Below, in pieces: positions 62,170 through 64,000 of a stretch of DNA of 64,000 nucleotides. Origin of the DNA: CAXBNB01 sp040222275. GTDB lineage: Bacteria; Bacteroidota; Bacteroidia; Cytophagales; Cyclobacteriaceae. Below the pieces are notes generated by a model. That model was not told the DNA's origin and made no database searches. It worked only from the letters and a program-made list of their open reading frames with translations. Within the stretch, counting starts at the first letter, position 1. Each line of letters begins with the position of its first letter. The DNA lies in contig JAVKDJ010000036.1 of assembly GCA_040222275.1 (NCBI GenBank), positions 1 through 64,000 on the forward strand, given 5' to 3'. Position numbers and translations under genes: made by a program.

Positions 62170-63234
62170 TCAAATAATCCACAATCTCCAAATTCCTGCC
62201 ACAAACACGAGTAACAGACCAATTGGTGTCAGGTACTTCCAGCTAATGGCCATCATCTGATCTACCCTTACGCGAGGTAATGTCCAACGTACCCACATTT
62301 GTACGTAGATCAACACCAGTGATTTGGAAATCAACCAAAATGCCCCCCAGGCATTGCCTGCCAGCGTTCCCGGCTCCCCTGAAGTCCATTGGGCTAGTGG
62401 CAATCCTGCGATATTGGGAAATATGGTATTCCAGCTTCCCAAAAACAAAACAACCGCCAATATGGATACCAAGAGCATCATGCCATATTCTGACAGCATG
62501 ATGATGGCCCACCTGAACCCGGAGTATTCCGTATGAAACCCTCCTATCAACTCGGATTCTGACTCAGGCAGGTCGAATGGTGTACGGTTAGATTCGGCCA
62601 GGGATGCAATGAAATACACAACAAAAACCAAAATCAAAAAGGGGTGCCTGAAAATATTCCAGCTCAACACCCCTCCAAGTGATGTGACAGCTCCATTTTC
62701 CACCAAACCACCAGAATTAAAAATACCCTGCTGAAAAGATATCTCCTGCAAGTCCAACGTCTGTGCCACCATGATGACACAAAGTACGGCCAATCCCAAT
62801 GGTATTTCGTAAGAAACAATCTGAGCCACCGATCTCATAGCCCCAAAAAGGGAATACTTGCTATTGGAACCCCATCCGGCCATTAAAATCCCTACCACGT
62901 CCAATGAAACTACTCCCAAAAGGAAGTAAATGCCTGTCTCGGCTGTTGACCCTCTTACATCTGACGTGAGTGGCAAAACTGCAAATCCTGCAAAAACCGA
63001 AACGAAAATCACCAGTGGAGCCAGTAGAAAGAGTTTCCTGTCAACAGCATCGGGTTTGATGTCTTCCTTTTGCAGCATTTTGAGCACATCGGCTAGGGTT
63101 TGTAAAATACCATATTTACCGGCGACCATCGGCCCCAACCTGTCCTGCATAAAGGCACTGATTTTTCGCTCGGCATATACTGCCAAAATCACGAAAAGGA
63201 ACAAGAACGGAAGGTAAAAAAGAAATGCGATCAT
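62170..63234 (-). CDS. nuoH: NADH-quinone oxidoreductase subunit H
   Basis: A 354-residue, eight-span subunit at the quinone site of complex I. AERKISAFMQDRLGPMVAGK, the loop EIPLGLAVLCVIM and NRTPFDLPESESELIGGFHT are highly conserved. First complex I gene in the window; nuoA-G are not adjacent, since an unrelated ATPase gene lies upstream. Confidence 0.97.
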   Translation of the reverse strand: MIAFLFYLPFLFLFVILAVYAERKISAFMQDRLGPMVAGKYGILQTLADVLKMLQKEDIKPDAVDRKLFLLAPLVIFVSVFAGFAVLPLTSDVRGSTAETGIYFLLGVVSLDVVGILMAGWGSNSKYSLFGAMRSVAQIVSYEIPLGLAVLCVIMVAQTLDLQEISFQQGIFNSGGLVENGAVTSLGGVLSWNIFRHPFLILVFVVYFIASLAESNRTPFDLPESESELIGGFHTEYSGFRWAIIMLSEYGMMLLVSILAVVLFLGSWNTIFPNIAGLPLAQWTSGEPGTLAGNAWGAFWLISKSLVLIYVQMWVRWTLPRVRVDQMMAISWKYLTPIGLLLVFVAGIWRLWII

Positions 63235-63265
63235 CGACCCTGTTTCCAGATGGTTGTTGAGGTGT

Positions 63266-63273
63266 CAAAGATA
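63266..63273 (-). promoter_or_regulatory. Candidate -7 box before nuoH
   Basis: On the minus strand TATCTTTG matches TAnnTTTG exactly, 31 bp before the nuoH start. No clear -33 TTTG at the right distance. It would allow the nuoH-N genes to be transcribed separately from any upstream nuo genes. Confidence 0.45.
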
Positions 63274-63427
63274 GAACGATAAACTATAAAATGACCGGAC
63301 TATGATCAATTTGTGCCGGAAATATGATAGAATGTACATTTGCAAATTTCGTTTGGTAGAGTATATAATTGATTATGTGGATTAAGTATGCCTATGGTAA
63401 GTTGAAATAATATCCGGGATTACACAT

Positions 63428-64000
63428 TTATCCACTATCTCTTATAACAAAATCTCTAAAATTACCCCTGTCAACTACAGCACACCGGGCGTCATACGCA
63501 TTTGTAAATGTCTTTGGCAATCGCAATTTCCCTTTGCTGTTCCACTTAAACTCAAAGGCTGACAGTTTGCCATTTTCTTCTTCTACCAAGTCAATTTCCT
63601 GATGTTGCTTTGTCCTCCAAAAATACATTTTTGCCAGGCCCGTTTTGTATTCATTTTGTTTCACCCTTTCGGCTATCAGAAAGTTTTCCCACAATGCACC
63701 CTTGTCTTGTCTTAGGTCGAGGCTTGTAAAATTGCTGATGACCATATTCCTCACGCCTACATCATAAAAATATATCTTTTGATTGGTCTTGATTTCATTG
63801 CGCAAGTTTCTACTGAAGCTCCCCAGCTTGAACACTACATAACCTTTCTGCAATATATCGATGTAATTGCTGATCGTGTTTTTATCTACCCCTACCAGTT
63901 GTGACAACTCATTGTAGCTTACTTCACTTCCGATTTGCAGTGCTAGAGCTTTAACCAGTTTCTCAAGGACTTCCGGCTTTCGAATGTTGGCGTAAGACAA
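63428..64000 (-). CDS. DUF4143-type ATPase, C-terminal part (cut by the window edge)
   Basis: 190 residues at the edge of the window, open beyond 64000. It contains a winged-helix-like segment (VSYNELSQLVGVDKNTISNY) and a C-terminal nuclease-like fold (ENFLIAERVKQN ... MYFWRTKQHQEIDLV ... AFEFKWN), the usual DUF4143 part of AAA-family ATPases. The ATPase half would be outside. These ATPases are widespread in Bacteroidota; role uncertain. Confidence 0.8.
   Translation of the reverse strand: MSYANIRKPEVLEKLVKALALQIGSEVSYNELSQLVGVDKNTISNYIDILQKGYVVFKLGSFSRNLRNEIKTNQKIYFYDVGVRNMVISNFTSLDLRQDKGALWENFLIAERVKQNEYKTGLAKMYFWRTKQHQEIDLVEEENGKLSAFEFKWNSKGKLRLPKTFTNAYDARCAVVDRGNFRDFVIRDSG

Noticed and set aside
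62160..62222. ATG start of nuoI inside nuoH
   Set aside because: The added 21 residues are Cys-rich, overlap nuoH by 53 bp and do not resemble NuoI N-termini.

Overview
The window looks like a chromosomal stretch of a marine polysaccharide-degrading member of the Bacteroidota, most likely a Cytophagales relative. Evidence: one SusC/SusD pair driven by an ECF sigma/FecR pair, many lipoprotein-type glycan-degrading enzymes, four formylglycine-type sulfatases, promoter-like TAnnTTTG boxes, weak Shine-Dalgarno sequences, a long Bacteroidota-type PurF and a NuoI of the fused-tail kind. The genus cannot be fixed from sequence alone. No rRNA, tRNA or CRISPR array was seen.

Layout. 1-2190: accessory region with a duplicated ~340-bp block flanking a PIN-toxin/antitoxin pair and a frameshifted membrane-protein gene. 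2192-4699 (+): Tat-exported TIM-barrel isomerase and a sulfatase. 4718-33093 (nearly all minus): a sulfated, fucose-containing glycan utilisation locus. It contains ECF sigma (19432..18824), FecR, SusC, SusD, a CxxCH/FG-GAP surface protein, a transglutaminase-like lipoprotein, a GH20 hexosaminidase, a jelly-roll lipoprotein and a serine hydrolase. Upstream of sigma lie two more sulfatases, an SGNH esterase, a GH43-like beta-propeller enzyme, a GH95-like enzyme, L-fuconate dehydratase, a GH29 alpha-L-fucosidase, a TetR regulator and a sialate-O-acetylesterase-type esterase. A small HEPN-motif gene sits inside this run.

33471-39813 (+): TetR-regulated TolC/membrane-fusion/RND efflux operon. 39968-50205 (minus): second carbohydrate cluster with a double-SGNH esterase, two Gfo/Idh/MocA oxidoreductases, a fourth sulfatase, a TIM-barrel isomerase and a Ser-hydrolase lipoprotein whose 3' end is repeated twice more downstream at an exact 312-bp period, each unit bounded by a hairpin. 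A zinc-ribbon/HEPN-like gene interrupts it. 50818-52572: outer-membrane barrel and BASS transporter. 52604-63234 (minus): respiratory complex I genes nuoH-I-J-K-L-M-N followed by purF; a nucleotidyltransferase/partner gene pair is inserted between nuoJ and nuoK. 63428-64000: C-terminal part of a DUF4143-type ATPase running off the window.

How it fits together (inference): sulfatases and esterases strip sulfate and acyl groups, SusD/SusC bind and import oligosaccharides, GH29/GH95/GH20/GH43-type enzymes release monosaccharides, and L-fuconate dehydratase takes part in non-phosphorylative fucose catabolism. The most striking regulatory signal is a compact + strand promoter/terminator pair opposite the susC start, between fecR and susC, which has the layout of the DonS-type antisense RNAs that repress polysaccharide loci in Bacteroides.
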